Assembly: GCA_025677835.1 (NCBI GenBank)
Contig: JAIXMR010000051.1
Coordinates: forward strand, 62,001-126,000
Direction: 5' to 3'
Origin: Sporodiniella umbellata
Lineage: Eukaryota > Mucoromycota > Mucoromycetes > Mucorales > Rhizopodaceae
Length of the DNA stretch: 64,000 nucleotides
Shown one piece after another: positions 36,232 through 47,472 of this stretch (within the stretch, counting starts at the first letter, position 1; every line of letters starts with the position of its first letter). Made by a program: the position numbers and the translations under genes. The notes under the pieces were generated by a model. That model was not told the DNA's origin. It saw only the letters and a program-made list of their open reading frames with translations, and ran no database searches.

Positions 36232-36546
36232 TTAAGCGGTGGTCTTGACTTTAAGAGCAAGAAAAGGGTTGGTTTTGATTTTAGACTGCTTCAGCTTTTG
36301 TAAGAGGCGCTGATAAAAATTGGTTTTTGTTCGATAACTTTCTTCTGTCAAAGAGACTTCTAGTACAAGATCAGCAAAAGATCTTGTTTTACGCAACAAA
36401 GGATTCGCCACTACCACGGGTGCATCCACTTCTGGGTCCATTTCTTCTTCCAGCCAATCCTCTTCTTCAGCTTCGTATTCGTGAATGGTGGGTGGAAATG
36501 CCGAAAAACTCACTGTTCGTTTGCTCTTATCGTTCATCTCCTTCAT
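36232..36546 (-). CDS. Small hypothetical protein (104 aa)
   Basis: This is a single-exon ORF starting MKEMNDKSKRTVSFSAFPP, or at the second ATG (36537). It has a very acidic segment (EAEEEDWLEEEMDPEVD) followed by a basic segment (LLRKTRSFADL) and a basic C-terminus (YQRLLQKLKQSKIKTNP). Mixed composition and the lack of homopolymer argue for a real gene. RKTRSF and KRTVSF look like basophilic kinase sites. No family was recognised. Upstream of the ATG is a ~24-nt A-run that would be T in the transcript's template. Confidence 0.55.
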   Translation of the reverse strand: MKEMNDKSKRTVSFSAFPPTIHEYEAEEEDWLEEEMDPEVDAPVVVANPLLRKTRSFADLVLEVSLTEESYRTKTNFYQRLLQKLKQSKIKTNPFLALKVKTTA

Positions 36547-37663
36547 AATATTAAGAAAAAGAAAAAAAAAAAAAAAAAAAAAAAAAGAATGCAAACAGCA
36601 ACAATAATAAGAAAAAGAACGAATAAAAATAAACCCCCTTTGTATATGTAAAAAAAAAAAGAGTCTATATTGTGCAGGAGTTTATCATTAGAATTCCCTT
36701 TCTACAGAAGTCTTTATAATCAATGCACAAAACCAATAACAAGAATAGGCAAAGGATGTAAACGAACAAGAAAATGTAGTTATTTTTCTTCTACTGAAAG
36801 GTGAAAGACATGCAAAAACACGCATTGTTCAGATTATTCGAGCGTACGTTAGGAAGAAAGCTTTCTTTCATCTCAAGGGTTGTACAATACACTGACAAAC
36901 TTTATCCTTATCAGGTAGGACATTGAGAACTTTAAAAATCTTTCATGTCGCGCCTGGTTTGGTTTCAGGTCATATCTGAGTTTACTGAAATAGACTCTTG
37001 CAGCGTTTTACAGATCTTGACAGTCCAAGCATGGAATGAGCTCTTTCAGCAATGAATTTATCCTTGGGTTTCTGAAACATCTTCTAGAACACTTTTTATT
37101 TCCCTATGTACGATGTATTTACTTATTTTTCCGATAAAAAAATCTTCACCCATCGATAATAGAAACCCCCTTTTTCTTTTTGTTTTGTCTGTTATTGTCA
37201 CCTGACGTGTGTGTGTGGGGGGGGGGAGAGTGAAAGACTATTTTTGAGGGATTCCAATATGCACCGGTTTTTTAGCAGCATACGAATAATACAATAACAA
37301 TAACACTATACTTATGGTTATTATTGTCTTTATTGACACTTAAGGGAGATCCTTTCGCTCTTTGCTTTCTTTTATTGGTGGATTAAAGAAAGTGAGCATA
37401 CTTGCAGAATAGCCATAGCTTTTGAAACCAAGAATAAGAATAAGGTTGAATTTGAAACGGACAAAAAAAAAAAAAAGCTGTATAAATACGAAATAATAAA
37501 ATAAAATAGAAAAAAAGAAAGACCTATTAACAATAATAATAATAATATAATAATAATAACATAGCAGTGTTTTCTCTTTTTCTATATTTCTTTTTTATTG
37601 TACATAAGCATTGAATCAATCACTTGTAAATAATACACCCACCCGCCTACATTTTTTAAAATA
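36547..37663. other. 1.1-kb intergenic stretch, no gene seen
   Basis: These are divergent promoters for the small protein (left) and the cyclin (right). The stretch is AT-rich with (AAT)n-like tracts near 37530-37560 and a GT/G run at 37208-37227. Confidence 0.5.
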
Positions 37664-38553
37664 ATGGAACAAGCAACATTGCTCGATGAGATTGAGGCAT
37701 TGAATAGAAAACCTGTCACGGACGATCTGTTGTTTTACGTGACACTTCAAGCCTACTCAGCCGTACCCAAATATCGAAAAGACCGCAACACTCATTCTGC
37801 TTTACTCTCGGCTTCCAACAAGTTATGTAACCAGCTTCCATCGCTCTCAAGCTTTATTGTATTGGTTGTCCATCGCTCGGGTGTTAAGGCAGGCACCCTG
37901 CTCGGCTCTCTCGTATTTCTTTCAAAAATGATCCAAACCTTACCTTCCACAGCCAGAGGGTTGCCTTGTACTTGCTATCGTATCTTCTTGGCCTGTCTTA
38001 TCATCTCTTCAAAAACTTTTAATGATATTTCTCCTAAAAACTCTTCTTGGTGCCGGCAGGCTATTTATTTCACTTTGGGTGAAATCAATTTAATGGAAAA
38101 ACAACTCTTAAAGTTATTGGTAAGAAAAAAAAATTCCGAGAAAGTCATCCCTAAAAAAAAAAAAAAAAAAAAAAAAAATAGGATTATCGTACTTGGATTC
38201 AACCAGAAGAGTTCATTGAAACCTTTCATCGTTTTCATCAATTTGATATTCACCTCTTGATTCGACAGGCCAGTTGTGTGTCCGAAATCAAACAGTATTA
38301 CCTTAAACAAGAACCGGGTCTCTATCTTGGCTCTTCCTCCTCCTCAAGTTCTTTTGGTTTCTCTCAAGATTCCCTTGATACTCAACAAGAGCATCCCTCT
38401 GAATTTTCTTCTTGTCCTGATTCATTTTTTTCTTTAAAAGATTTTGCTGGCCAATGTGAATTGGGGAAAGAAAATATGATTACTATCATCAGTGATCACT
38501 ACAGTAATAACAGTAATAACCTTGAAGCGCTTGTCACTACTACACCTCAATAA
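37664..38553 (+). CDS. Cyclin, PCL/PHO80-like family
   Basis: Exons 37664-38119 and 38182-38553 give 275 aa. The cyclin-box signature follows the Pcl type: VTLQAYSAVPKYRKDR, GTLLGSLVFLSKM, CTCYRIFLACLIISSKTFNDISPKNSSW and FTLGEINLMEKQLLKLLDYRTWI. The join at the intron gives LLKLLDYRTW. The C-terminal ~100 residues are low-complexity (eight Ser in a row near SSSSSSSSFG) and probably disordered. PCL cyclins activate Pho85/CDK5-type kinases in fungi, acting in cell cycle, polarity and nutrient signalling. The partner kinase is not in this window. Confidence 0.85.
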
Positions 38554-38559
38554 TAATAA

Positions 38560-38668
38560 CAATAATAATAACACTTTCTTTTTAATATACATATATCCTT
38601 TTTTTAATAAATAGTGGAAAAGAGAGAGAGAGAGAGAGAGTGTGTGTGTGTGTGTGCGTGTGTGTAGG
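38560..38668. repeat. Simple-sequence tract: (AAT)n then (GA)n(GT)n
   Basis: Trinucleotide AAT/AAC repeats just after the cyclin stop are followed, after an AT-rich gap, by a compound (GA)n(GT)n microsatellite at about 38624-38666. It lies between two convergent genes. Confidence 0.85.
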
Positions 38669-38690
38669 GGTGGGGTTTCCTTGTTTGTTA

Positions 38691-40291
38691 TCACTCAAAG
38701 TCCAATCGAATCAGAGCAAACAGGATGTTCTGTAGTACATGCACCATGACCAGAACAAAGCCAACCATCATTTCCGGATACTGTCTAAACTCCTTCATGG
38801 CTTGTTGTGTGACCGAGAGCGAGAGGTGTTTTTTCAAAAGACGCCGTGCAATCCAGGAGCTGGTATATTCACTTGTCCAAATCAAGGTCGCTGCGAGACA
38901 GGTCTTGGTATGGTTGAACGGATTCCCATCTTTATTATCCAAGAAAAAATAGGGATAAGCTGCCCGGTTAGGCCCAAAATGCAACAGGTTGAACCAACAA
39001 AGAAAGCCGAGCATTGAGGTGTTTTCTGCCAAATGACGCAGGTAAAACGAACGGGCCACTTTTTGCTGGTATTCGGGGTAGGTCAATGTGAGACCCAGGA
39101 AGCGAACGGTGAGTCGATACCAGGTCTGGGTGGCTATCAGCGGGTAATAAAGACAGACCCAGAGAAATGAGCCGAGTTGGACCACGGCAAATTGGTCTAC
39201 GGAACGTAATCTGGCAAACAAGTTACGGTAAAAGATAAAGTAGAGCATAAAGAAATAGAGTTTAAAGATACTACTCAAGGGGTGCGATCGTATCTTACGG
39301 TACAGGATCCAATCGGTCCAGCCGTCCATCACATAGATCGCACCTACCCAACTATACACATACACAAACACCTCAAGCGGAGTATGGGGCATCACCGCAA
39401 GAAACAGGACCGCGTACCATTCACCGGCTACTAACGCTACCAACGCGATTCCTAACACCATACAGAACCATAGAAAACGTTTGTACGACGCAGGCCACCG
39501 TCCGGCTTTTTTCTTTTTTTTGGGATGTTCGCTTATCTTTCTCACATATTGCATTTTCGAGCTCGCGGTCTCAGTCGCGATACGATGGTGGATCTTTTGG
39601 TGTCGCTTTTTCTTAAAAATAATCCAAAAAGAGGTCATCAAGGGCATGCTCATCGTGATAAATGTAAGGCCAATCCAGAAAAGCGAAATGTTTCTTAATG
39701 GCCAAATAAAATAAGCGCCCATCCCAATCCATTGACTTGTCAACCAAAATAAACTAAAAGTCATCCAAGGTCCCATCCAGCCGGTATACCACTTGTTCTT
39801 TATCCGTCAGACCCTTTCTCTTTCTCTCTCTCTCTCTTTTGACTTACATTTAAAGCATAGATACTAAACATCTTGGTCATCAAAAATAAAGCTATCGCGT
39901 TATAAACACCAAAATACCAAAATAAATAAAACCAAAAGTTGATATGATTAGGGTATGGATTCTGTTGATAGTCACAGGGATATGCTTCACAATCGTCAAA
40001 TGGAATGGGTATCGTACACCAAACAAGAACCTAAGTAGATAGGTAAGAAACAGAGTGTGGTGTTTTTATCAGAGTACTTGCAATGAGCACAGGGAGTACG
40101 TTTAGAATAAACGTTCTTTTAACTACAGAATCTGTCCAACGCCTAACACTACTAGAAGAAGGTTGGATAACCTTGTATACTAAAGGCGTTCTCTCATTCG
40201 TTTCCTCTGTTGGTCGGCTCAGTCTAGCAATCGTTTCTGAACGCCATAAATCTTCTGAACTATACTTTTTTTTTTAATCCCATTTGTTTCA
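38691..40291 (-). CDS. Polytopic membrane protein, family not recognised (499 aa)
   Basis: Exons in order are 40291-40082, 40030-39848 and 39797-38691, giving 499 aa. The N-terminus is cytosolic-looking (MKQMGLKKKYSSEDLW...). About eight to ten hydrophobic segments follow, from TFILNVLPVLIVLVWC through FWFYLFWYFGVYNAIALFL, WIGLTFITMSMPLMTSFWI, FLWFCMVLGIALVALVAG and SFLWVCLYYPLIA. The protein has charged loops (KKKRHQKIHHR, HPKKKKKAGRWP) and ends FALIRLDFE. A Cys pair in a likely luminal loop (DDCEAYPCDY) could form a disulfide. The first intron (40081-40031) appears to be GC-AG with donor GCAAGT, since no GT donor gives the right phase. I cannot name a function. Confidence 0.72.
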
Positions 40292-41039
40292 TTGTAGAAA
40301 TAATAATAATAATAACAATAACAATAATAATAAAAAATTTTGAAATCGTTCTTTTGCTTTTTTTTTTTTTTTTTTTTTTTTAATTACATTCCATAAATCT
40401 TCACAATTTCCTTCTTGAAATTGAGGCAACATTACAAAAAGTGAAAAAATGGAGTGGGAACCGAAAAATCTGCCATCAATAAAGATTAGACCAGACAATT
40501 TGAAGGTGCGCTTATCAGCGACGTCGTTGAATAGATAGAAAGCTCGATTTATTCAAGACCGAGTGTAAAGTTGAATGGCTTTGATGAAGTTTCGTTTATG
40601 TTGAACTAAAGTACGCTTTCCGGGAACGGACTAAGCCTTGTATGCTTTGTACTCTAAAAGAAGAAACAATAAGGCCATCGGGTTGTGACATCAATGTTTA
40701 TAAACTCTCAAAATTGATGTCACGGAAAGAGAAAGGTAGGACAGGCAGATTAAACTTTTTGATTGGGTTTTTCCTCCCACTTACCATGGTTACACATACT
40801 AGGCAACATGATAAGCCACTTTTAACATTTGTGTTGCATTGAAACTGAAAAGCAATGTTACTTCCCCAACTTTTTTTTATTATTATTCTTGGGATTGTAC
40901 TCGTTACATGACTTGTGCTTTTCACATGTAGAAAATAGATTATATTACAGATGATGATATCATGTCCCCAATGCCCCTTTTAAAAGAAACAAAGAATGTA
41001 AACAAGTGCCTTTTTAGAACTAAAGCAGATGACTCCTTT
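40292..41039. other. Intergenic stretch between two minus-strand genes, no gene seen
   Basis: This contains AAT/AAC trinucleotide repeats (40301-40333) and a 22-nt T-run (40360-40381). It serves as the TEL2 3' region and the promoter of the membrane protein gene. Confidence 0.5.
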
Positions 41040-43739
41040 TTAGCTTAGCTTCAGCAGTTGTTGCTGATTGATTTGGGAGAGTCTAACCAGGATTCGTAAA
41101 GCGAGCTCTTTTAGCGAGTCCTCTTGTGGGTTTTCCAATAGATCTAATGCGCAATTAATAAAGAAAATAAACGTATGCCCAACAGATCATTTACCATCAA
41201 GCCATTCTTTGGTATCTGATAACTCTCGAAGATAGTCTTGAAACAACAGGGTTTCTTGGTCTTTGTAACTTTCCATCACAATGACCTGGATACCCAAAAG
41301 TAACGCTTTTTTACAACTAATGTTCGTATACCGCATAGACAATGCGAATTCAAAGTATTCTCGAACAATGCTTCGTTTGTCTGGTATGTTGGCTATAAAA
41401 CGAGTGAATATTAAAGTCTTGATTGTCTGACGTTTTACTTGAGCAGTGCAGAATAATATTGAGTGTCATGATGAATCTTTCAATCAACAGAGAATGATTG
41501 CCAATCCAGTGCCTAAGTATGTATGTTTTCAACAGTCTAATTGATCGCTCGTTCTGTTTCTTACTTTAGGTGGCCTCGAGCGCCTTCCCACCAGCCTACA
41601 AGCAGTGGAAAGAAGAAGACAGGACCGGCTATTCCAGCTAGACGGTTTTTGACTGTCTTTTTTCTTGTTTTTTCCAGTTCGATTCGTTTAGAAACAAATA
41701 GAGATGTTCCCAGCTGCTGAGTAAGGCTTTGCACAGGCGCCTCTTCAGTCGCTTCCCAACCAGCAAGTTCTCTGACAGCCAAGCTGATAGAAGCCAGGAT
41801 CACTTGAGACTGACCCACAGACGTATTCCGGTCGTACATGGCATCGATTACAAACACCGCCACTTGACTAGGAACACTAGCCATCAAGGCAATCAGCGAC
41901 TTTTGCTGCAGCATCTTGAAGTTATCAATCTCGTAATTTTCAGGAAAGGCAATCAGGTGTCTGGCCAAAAGCTCACACGATTCTTCCAATTCGCTACCGT
42001 TATTGGCTGATTGTCGGATCATAGATTCCGCTGCATTCAATCCTATTTCAAGTTTCACTGGATCTTCTTTATCTTGCAGATAACGGACGAGATCTCTTAT
42101 AAATCTGTTGTTTCTCTATAAGTTTCAATTATTTGGATATGTTTAATAGCTTACGCAGGCCTTTTAGTACGCTTGTGACCAGGTTCTCGTCTATTGCCCT
42201 CATCATCTGATTCCTCATCCATTGCATAGGCTTGGAACTCATCCTCGTCGCCTAGGCTAGGTTTAGTATTCTCTTCATTTTTCAGTGCATCATTTACTTT
42301 CTTGTGCTTGATAATCGGCATCTGGATCCAGTTCGTCTTCACTTTCAAGAATTGGATCTATTTGAATCATGGGCTTTGCTGACGCCAAAGGAGCCACTGT
42401 TTTTTTAAGAGTAAGCAACACAAGAGAGTGTCTAGCTTGATTTACCTTCTTTTGCATCAAAGATGATCTTTTTCCAAGAGAGTAATCTTCCATCACCTTC
42501 TAATAAACCCGTATTTAGAGGTTCTTTATCCAGTTTACTTGAAACCGCCTCTGCTACCAAAGCGCCCAATTGGGCTGTTGAACGTTCGCCTTGCTCAAAA
42601 TAGAAAGAGACGCCTTTGACCAAATGTGTCATCTCTAGATGTTCTGTATATCCTAGTAGGACCAAGACACTCAAGGTGATATCTATTCACTTTAACAATT
42701 CTGGAATACAAGTGTCTACATTCCTGTTTTGCTTACATTCTTTTTCATGTCGACTGGCATGTTTAATGAAAACAGGGTCTGACCAGATCTGAATAACTTT
42801 TAGTTTGATAGACTCCAGATCCTCTAGGCCAGCCTGGACAGCCGCCGCCACAGCAAGCTTTGCCAGGCGGTCGTTAGCAAAAGACCATTTTCTTAAACGA
42901 ATCAAGGCACATTCAAGAAAATGATCCAGGTCGCCAAAGAGTAGTTGGGAAAGTAAGTTTGGATCTGGAACATGCTCCAAAAGAGACTTGTAAAGGGTAT
43001 CACTAGAGACAAGTGTGGCTGTATGTTCAAATAGTTTAGGAAAAGGTGAAGGGTCGGTCATGGCCGACAAAAGTATAGGCATTGATATTTCTTTTCTTAA
43101 AATAATAAGTATCCCGATCTTTTGCTTCTTTGAGATGTATGATAAACTACCTTGATGTCCTTGGCGAATTATTTTGGCCAACAGTTCCCCAGAGAAACGC
43201 GAGGGATATTTAGCTATCAGTTGTGCCCACTGAGCATAAAATGCAGCATGATCGATAGAGCCAAGCAGATTGCTGAGACGTCCAGGTATCGAACAAAGCG
43301 CGGTACAGATAAACGTAGTGTCGCTCGTTTCTAAATATTGATAAAGAGGAAAGGCAGCAAACGCTAACCGTTTCAGGGCAGCTGCATAGATCTCAAGTAC
43401 GTCCAGTGAAAGATCCTGAGAAAGACATTCGAGTAGAACAGGCAAACTAGATTTTATCATAGCAGTGCCTAGTTCAGGATTTTCTGTTTCTATCCAGAGC
43501 GTGTTAAAAAGAGAAGGACGGGTGAGTGACATGGTCCAGGCAGGCAGAATGTCATGAAAAACAGTCCAGAGATGCTTTTTCCATGCTGAATCGCGTACGA
43601 TCAAGAGTTGCTCTGAAGGACTTATAGAGCCAAACCAGTTCAGAGGAGTCTCGATACATTCCAACACGGCGTCTAAAGAATCCAGCTGAACAGAGTCGAG
43701 GGTGTGTAACTGTAAAATGAAAGCTTGTGCGGTGGCCAT
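41040..43739 (-). CDS. TEL2: Telomere length regulation protein TEL2/TELO2
   Basis: Eight exons in order: 43739-42737, 42682-42446, 42396-42298, 42251-42155, 42113-41565, 41536-41439, 41392-41195 and 41143-41040, giving 794 aa. The long N-terminal region is helical-repeat-like (MATAQAFILQLHTLD...). An acidic linker (ESEDELDPDAD, DEESDDEG) precedes the conserved Tel2 domain: FIRDLVRYLQDKEDPVKLEIGLNAAE, LARHLIAF, QQKSLIALMASVP, LASISLAVRELAG and VFFFPLL. It ends with helices LQDYLRELSD and LRILVRLSQIN. Tel2 works with Tti1/Tti2 and Hsp90 to fold PIKK kinases (TOR, ATM, ATR). The intron at 41564-41537 would be only 28 nt; the frame and the alignment on both sides support it, but it is unusual. 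Confidence 0.9.
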
Positions 43740-44080
43740 GTCAAGAAAAAAAAAAAAAAAAAAAATAAACAGCAGCCAAATAAGATTTAAATTTCCGAGG
43801 CCCTATGATAGAGAGGAGTATTAATTGCAGACCCAAATACTGAGTGTGCTTCCCCAACCCCACACAAAAAAAGGGCATATTAAAGCACATGTGATGGGAA
43901 TTATTGTTTGATCTGCAAGACACAATTAAAAACCCCAACCAAAAACAAAAACAACCTTCTTCTTTCCTCCTTTTATTTTATTTTTTTTTAAATTATTCTT
44001 TTTTTTTTTTTTTTCTGATTATACATAACATATATATATATACATATATATATATACATATATAAATATATATATTATCA
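43740..44080. other. Divergent promoter region between TEL2 and the lipase gene
   Basis: This holds a ~21-nt A-run just upstream of the TEL2 ATG and a (TA)n-rich tract at about 44029-44075 just upstream of the lipase ATG. No other feature was seen. Confidence 0.6.
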
Positions 44081-45823
44081 ATGGCAGGCAGCTCACTTGT
44101 AAATACACATGATACCCAAGAAACCTTATTACCACCCCATCTAGCACGCGTAGTGACAAGCGTTTCACTCGCTACACGCATTTCGTTAAGATGTTCGTCC
44201 CTTGTTGTTGGCACATTTTTCGAAGCCGCCAAATATGGCACATCGGTCTCTCTAGGGCTTTCGAGAAATGCGCTGATGAACGCGATCAGTACGGCGAGAA
44301 ACATACCCAGAGAACAGGAGGACGGCTTGTTTGTCAAGTCATTAGAGAAATATACCAATGCGAGTTTAGACTTTGTGAGCCACACGTTTTCGTTAGCAGA
44401 GCTATTCGCCCTATCCAGTCTACAGTTTACCTCGCGTACGATACAATCCGGACTGAAAGTAAATAGACAGACTAGATTTAGGCTATGGATTGATTCTTTT
44501 ATGTAGGCAGCCGATGAGTCGGTCCGAGTGCTTGATGGTATTTTTGGATCGAACGAGACGTCATGTGCGATTGCCTATATTATAACGCGTATCAGCAAAG
44601 AGTTTATGCACGATCCGGATTTTGACTTGGCCAAGGCAGGCAAGATGGCCATTTTGACGGGGCTGACGAAAGCATTGACTGCCTTTGCCCTTCTCCAGAA
44701 TGTTACCCATCGACGTCGTACTATCCCTTGCACGCTACTTTGGGAAAGTATGAATGAACCCAGTGAGATGTTATCTCCGATGGCTCATTACATCAAATAT
44801 GCAAGTGCTGCTTATGGAGAGAATTTCATGCGTATCTTAGGGATTGGGGATATCCCTGCCCAACTACCTACCAGCCATCCACCCAACCATCATGCCTTTG
44901 CCCACCATACACAGAACTCAATTGATGATATTCTACTCTCATCCTATACGGATCCCTCACCTTTTCTACAGAGTTCCCTGAAGGCCCTTGTCCATTACGT
45001 GACTGTGGATCATTCCGCACAAGCCATTGTGTTGACCTGCCGAGGCACACTGGGTCTCAGCGACCTTCTGACCGACCTGAGCTTTGACTATACCGAATTC
45101 CGTGCCTGGGGATCCACCTACAGTGCCCATCGTGGGATGCTCAAGGCCGCACAGCGTCTGGCGATCGAAAAGGGGCCGGTGTTTTCCAGTATCCGGCAAG
45201 GACTCGAGCGCTACCCGGCGTATGGGCTCATCCTCTGCGGTCATTCGCTGGGTGGAGGCGTGGCCAGCCTGCTGACCGTGCTCTGGAGTCAAGACGGCCG
45301 TATCTCGTCTGATTCTGGGCTGCCTGCCAACCGCCCTCTTCATTGTTATGCCTACGGGCCCCCTGGGGTCATGTGCCTGGCACTCAGTCAACGCTGTCGG
45401 GGTCTCGTGACCTCGGTGGTGCACGGGTACGATATTGTCAGCAGCCTCAGTCTCGGACTGTTACACGATTTCAAAAACCTCGCCCGCAGCCTGCATGCAG
45501 AACGCAATGTGGCAGAGGAAATCATGGCGCGCGTGATCCAGCAAAGGATGGAAGGTGACGAAGACGACCCTTGGCTTTGGGCCATGATCAAGACCATGCG
45601 TGCTGACATGACTGCTGAAAAAATGTATCCGGCCGGGATTGTCTACTGGATCGAACAGGCACCCGAAAAAATCAAAGTGAGTCAATGTGACGATGTTCAG
45701 GCCAGGTTTTCTGAAGTCTTGTTTTCCAAATCCATGTTTATGGATCATTCCCCTTATTTATACGAAAAAGCAATCGAAGGCTTATCTATTAAAAAAGTGC
45801 CTATCCATAGGCTTCTTACTTGA
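44081..45823 (+). CDS. Class 3 lipase (diacylglycerol lipase-like)
   Basis: Exons 44081-44458 and 44507-45823 give 564 aa. The nucleophile elbow GHSLGGG is preceded by a VLTCRGT beta-strand and an acidic TDLSFDY loop, then HRGMLKAAQRLA. A catalytic Asp is likely in SVVHGYDIVSSLS, and the His may lie in the C-terminal FMDHSPYLYEKA. This order (oxyanion loop, GxSxG, D, H) is standard for lipase_3 enzymes and resembles sn-1-specific DAG lipases. The N-terminal ~250 residues are largely hydrophobic/amphipathic and may associate with membrane. The GC content of this coding region is visibly higher than in genes to the left. Confidence 0.88.
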
Positions 45824-45896
45824 CCGCTTATCTTGAAATCATTTAGGATTTCCTCCTCCTCCCCCCCCTTTTTTTTTTTTGTCTTTTTTCTTTTTG

Positions 45897-45929
<33 letters not shown>

Positions 45930-45930
45930 C

Positions 45931-46075
45931 ATGATCACCGTCTTGCCTTGTAAAGTGAAATTGCTTCATTTTCCAAGATCGCATCTTCCCCATGTGACGC
46001 ATGCCATTGTCAAGTCTTGTTTCTTTAAAGCCATAGACGAGTAAGGCATGCCACCCAGACACCCTGTTTCTCACC

Positions 46076-46133
<58 letters not shown>

Positions 46134-47110
46134 CAATAGCCATTATTTTTTTTCATTTACTGAAAATGCCTTTGAGATATCTATCATTGCCAGCCAACAG
46201 GTGATCGATTTGGATTTCGTACCGCCCCTGATTCAGGCTGGATGTGAGACGATGCGTTACTCTAGCGAGGCGTATTGTGTATTACAAGTAGACGACGAAG
46301 GGGGGCAGGGTAAGATACTATAGCCAAAAGGGCCGTACTGAACTCATAGATGCAAGCGGAAAGCGTATCAGCGATATATCATGGCCATTAGCACAAAACA
46401 AATTCTCCATCTTTTACATGTCGACTTATCAAACCGACTTTGTTTTGGTAAGCAAGATAAGATAATGAATGGGTGTGACTGACTTTGGATTAGATCAAGA
46501 AACGAAGGCTTTTACAAGCCATTGAGTTGCTCAAGTCTTTGGATTACGCGTTTGATTTGGACTGGCTCAAGGAGGCTGAGGGAGAAGGAGGAGGAGACTC
46601 CCCGGTGACGGTCTCTGTCCAACTGGAGGAATTGTTACGGCATGAGGACTATGAAAAATTTGTACTGACGGACGAGTTACAGTGTGTGGGGTTGAATCCT
46701 CACCTCAGGTCTGAATGGGCCATGACGGTGCTCAAGATCCTATCGTATCCAGAGTTTATCCCTTCTCAGTAAGGCTCAAGTCTCCCATTCTGCTTACTAA
46801 ACTCTTTTTCATTAGACATCGCTTCTTTTCTTACACTGCCTCTCAACAAGGGATTTCTCTTTTAGCCAACCAAACCCTATTGGATCAATTTGGAGAGGAG
46901 ACGATCTTTCAAGAGCAAGATTCGCCGCGATACCACGTGATTCAAGTCAATTTAGCTGGTTCTAATTTGGACAGTTGTGGTATTGTATGGTCGATCTCTC
47001 ATCTGCTCACACGTCATATGAATCTATTGTATCTGAGCACGTACAACAGCGCGAACGTCTTGGTATCTTCAGAAGACGTAAAAAAGGCAAAATGGATACT
47101 TTCGGTTTAA
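45931..47110 (+). CDS. ACT-domain protein resembling CASTOR/GATSL arginine sensors
   Basis: Exons 45931-46040, 46140-46309, 46350-46447, 46494-46768 and 46816-47110 give 315 aa, against 329 for human CASTOR1. Segments match in order: KSCFFKAIDDHYFFSFTEN, DISWPLAQNKFSIFYMSTYQTDFVL, RFFSYTASQQGISLLA, and the last ACT repeat with DSCGIVWSISHLL and YLSTYNSANVLV. CASTOR proteins bind arginine between ACT domains and restrain GATOR2 upstream of TORC1. Two arginine-pocket regions differ from my memory of human CASTOR1: the DECGIV motif is DSCGIV here, and FNFDHALV is YNSANVLV, which loses the Asp. The ligand may therefore be different or absent. The first intron contains a 56-nt T-run. Confidence 0.8.
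46078..46133. repeat. 56-nt poly(T) run inside an intron
   Basis: An uninterrupted T-run ends six bases before the 3' splice site of the first intron of the CASTOR-like gene. A further ~31-nt T-run (45899-45929) sits directly before that gene's start codon. Confidence 0.95.
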
Positions 47111-47472
47111 ATAAACATTTTCTTTATAAAATCCAACAGCCCTTCTTCTTGGGGACGGAGCAACTACAGTGCGGATAGTTCTATCAAACACGTTTTTTTT
47201 TTTTTTTTTTTTCTGTGTCAAAGCAGAGGTATTTGACGGCGTGTAAAAACACAGAAAGCTCCTTTGCCCATAGTTGATAGCCTGCATCAACACGAATAAT
47301 AAAAGTGAAATCCACAGCAAATGAATCGGTTGACCCTACAGACACACTCTTTTGAAATGTGACTTTCTACAGGCTGCATTGAATCACATGACGTGGATTT
47401 AAACTCCCAGGTACACTGGAATCTCTCTATTTTTTTTTTTTTTTTCGCTTTTTTTGTTTTGAGAATCTATCG

